A DNA stretch of 7,005 nt from Alphaproteobacteria bacterium (GTDB taxonomy: Bacteria; Pseudomonadota; Alphaproteobacteria; Micavibrionales; Micavibrionaceae): positions 1 through 7,005 of the forward strand of contig JALZUF010000208.1 in the NCBI GenBank assembly GCA_023301785.1. Direction: 5' to 3'. The notes below the pieces were generated by a model. The model worked only from the letters and a program-made list of their open reading frames with translations, ran no database searches and had not been told where the DNA came from. The translations under genes were made by a program, and so were the position numbers. This document shows positions 6,042 through 7,005 of the stretch, piece by piece. Within the stretch, counting starts at the first letter, position 1; each line of letters begins with the position of its first letter.

Positions 6042-6048
6042 AAAGGAG
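6042..6048 (+). promoter_or_regulatory. Strong ribosome-binding site of mgtE
   Basis: AAAGGAG ends seven bases before the ATG at 6056, the best Shine-Dalgarno in the window. It fixes the start. The 39-bp gap after maeB holds no recognisable terminator or promoter, only an AT-rich imperfect palindrome. Confidence 0.85.
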
Positions 6049-6055
6049 CGTCAGC

Positions 6056-7005
6056 ATGACTGAAGAAAACATAAAACCTGACGACATAGACGCTCCTAAA
6101 TTGGCCGAAGAGTTCGAAGAAATTGCCGATACACAAGTTGGTATTTCCGATGAAGCCATCCGTGAAATTACTGATGCTCTGCACGAGCCTGAAAACGACA
6201 ATCACGTTGCGCTTATTGACGACCTCAGTAATGCGGACACCGCTGATCTTTTACAAAAAATATCCGAAGATGATCGCCGTCAACTGATCGATGAAAACGA
6301 GGGCAGCATTGACCCACTAACGTTCTCCTATATGGATCCCGATCTGCGTAAGAAGACATTGGAGAGTATGTCGGCACAAGATGTTGCTGAGATTATTGCT
6401 GAACTCGATAGTGATGATGCGCTTGATTTAATTGAAAATTTAGACGAAACATTTCAACAACAAATCATCAAACAACTCTCGGCGAAAACACGTATCGCCA
6501 TCGAAGAAGGTCTAACCTTCCCCGAAGATTCTGCTGGTCGTTTGATGCAACGTGAATATGTGGCTATCCCACAATTCTGGACAGTCGGAAAAGTCATTGA
6601 TTACCTTCGCGCCGCCGCCGAAGAACTCCCTTCTGAATTTTATGATCTTATCGTGATTGATCCCCTTTATCATGTTGTTGGCGAAATTCCGTTGAACCGC
6701 ATCTTACGCTCAAAACGTAAAATGAAAGTAGAAGAGCTTACATTGGATGAGCTTCACACTATACCCGCCGAGATGGATCAGGAAGAAGCCGCCATGATCT
6801 TCCGCCGCGAAGGTCTCAACTCCGCGCCTGTTGTCGATAACGATAACCGTCTTATCGGTGTGATTACCTTTGATGACATCATCGACGTTATTGATGAAGA
6901 AGCCGAAGAAGACATCTTGAAACTGGCTGGGGTTGAAGGCGATGACTTTTATCGCGCCATTTTCTCAACCAGCGCGTCGCGTTTTCGTTGGCTATTCGTC
7001 AACCT
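6056..7005 (+). CDS. mgtE: Magnesium transporter MgtE, 3'-truncated by the window
   Basis: MgtE is a homodimeric inner-membrane Mg2+ channel whose cytoplasmic part senses Mg2+ and closes the pore. The visible 316 codons contain the whole cytosolic part. There is a very acidic N-terminal extension (about 1-48), then the helical N-domain of short repeats (DLLQKISEDDRRQLIDE; PLTFSYMDPDLRKKTLESMSAQDVAEIIAELDSDDALDLIENL), a linker with EDSAGRLMQ (157-165), and two CBS domains (about 165-225 and 230-285) ending in SAPVVDNDNRLIGVITFDDIIDVIDEEAEEDI. G292-D297 (GVEGDD) begins the plug/connecting helix, and SRFRWLFVN starts the first membrane helix at the window edge. Many acidic residues in the N and CBS domains fit Mg2+ sensing. 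The frame has no stop up to 7005. It is probably cotranscribed with maeB. No Mg2+ riboswitch fits in the 39-bp gap. Confidence 0.95.
   Translation, partial: MTEENIKPDDIDAPKLAEEFEEIADTQVGISDEAIREITDALHEPENDNHVALIDDLSNADTADLLQKISEDDRRQLIDENEGSIDPLTFSYMDPDLRKKTLESMSAQDVAEIIAELDSDDALDLIENLDETFQQQIIKQLSAKTRIAIEEGLTFPEDSAGRLMQREYVAIPQFWTVGKVIDYLRAAAEELPSEFYDLIVIDPLYHVVGEIPLNRILRSKRKMKVEELTLDELHTIPAEMDQEEAAMIFRREGLNSAPVVDNDNRLIGVITFDDIIDVIDEEAEEDILKLAGVEGDDFYRAIFSTSASRFRWLFVN

Noticed and set aside
5993..6205. 70-codon minus-strand frame at the maeB-mgtE junction
   Set aside because: It overlaps the mgtE start, which has the strongest ribosome-binding site in the window and a clear family match.
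1..7005. Search for a mobile element, CRISPR array, toxin-antitoxin pair or defence module
   Set aside because: No transposase, integrase, direct-repeat array or typical paired small genes are visible; a tRNA gene is present, but there is no integrase or duplicated 3' tRNA end beside it to suggest an integrated element.

Overview
The window looks like ordinary chromosomal DNA of a Gram-negative bacterium, most likely an alphaproteobacterium of moderate to low GC. This rests on the gene types (a MaeB-type malic enzyme fused to a phosphotransacetylase-like domain, MgtE, LipB, an N-formylglutamate amidohydrolase homologue) and on the style of their sequences. It is an inference, because no rRNA or other decisive taxonomic marker is present.

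Layout, left to right. (1) Bases 1-657 (+) are the 3' part of an N-formylglutamate amidohydrolase family gene whose 5' end lies outside the window. (2) Bases 698-1126 (+) encode an unrecognised 142-aa protein. Its near-consensus promoter is so close to the ATG that the mRNA is probably leaderless. (3) lipB (octanoyltransferase) lies convergent on the minus strand, ending at 1154, with a small hairpin plus U-run just beyond its stop. (4) Bases 1793-1965 form a divergent intergenic region between lipB and tRNA-Leu(GAG). It contains a long imperfect inverted repeat. (5) tRNA-Leu occupies 1966-2052 with an encoded CCA, followed by two short hairpins. (6) Bases 2196-2747 (+) encode a thioredoxin-fold/peroxiredoxin-like protein with a CNHC motif. 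(7) Bases 2819-3526 (+) encode an unrecognised 235-aa protein with one possible membrane segment, behind a second TTGACA promoter. (8) maeB (preferred start 3683, end 6016) and mgtE (from 6056, running off the window at 7005) are 39 bp apart and probably cotranscribed.

The recognised genes are unlinked housekeeping functions rather than one pathway: C4/C3 carbon flow to pyruvate (MaeB), Mg2+ import (MgtE), lipoate attachment (LipB), leucine decoding (tRNA) and thiol redox (the redoxin). MaeB needs a divalent metal, so sitting next to an Mg2+ channel is compatible with shared expression, but that is speculation. I see no mobile element, CRISPR array, toxin-antitoxin or defence module. I found no convincing new multi-gene system. 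The points most worth checking are the leaderless promoter at 664-698, the inverted repeat at 1854-1963, and the 10-base promoter word shared by the two unknown genes.
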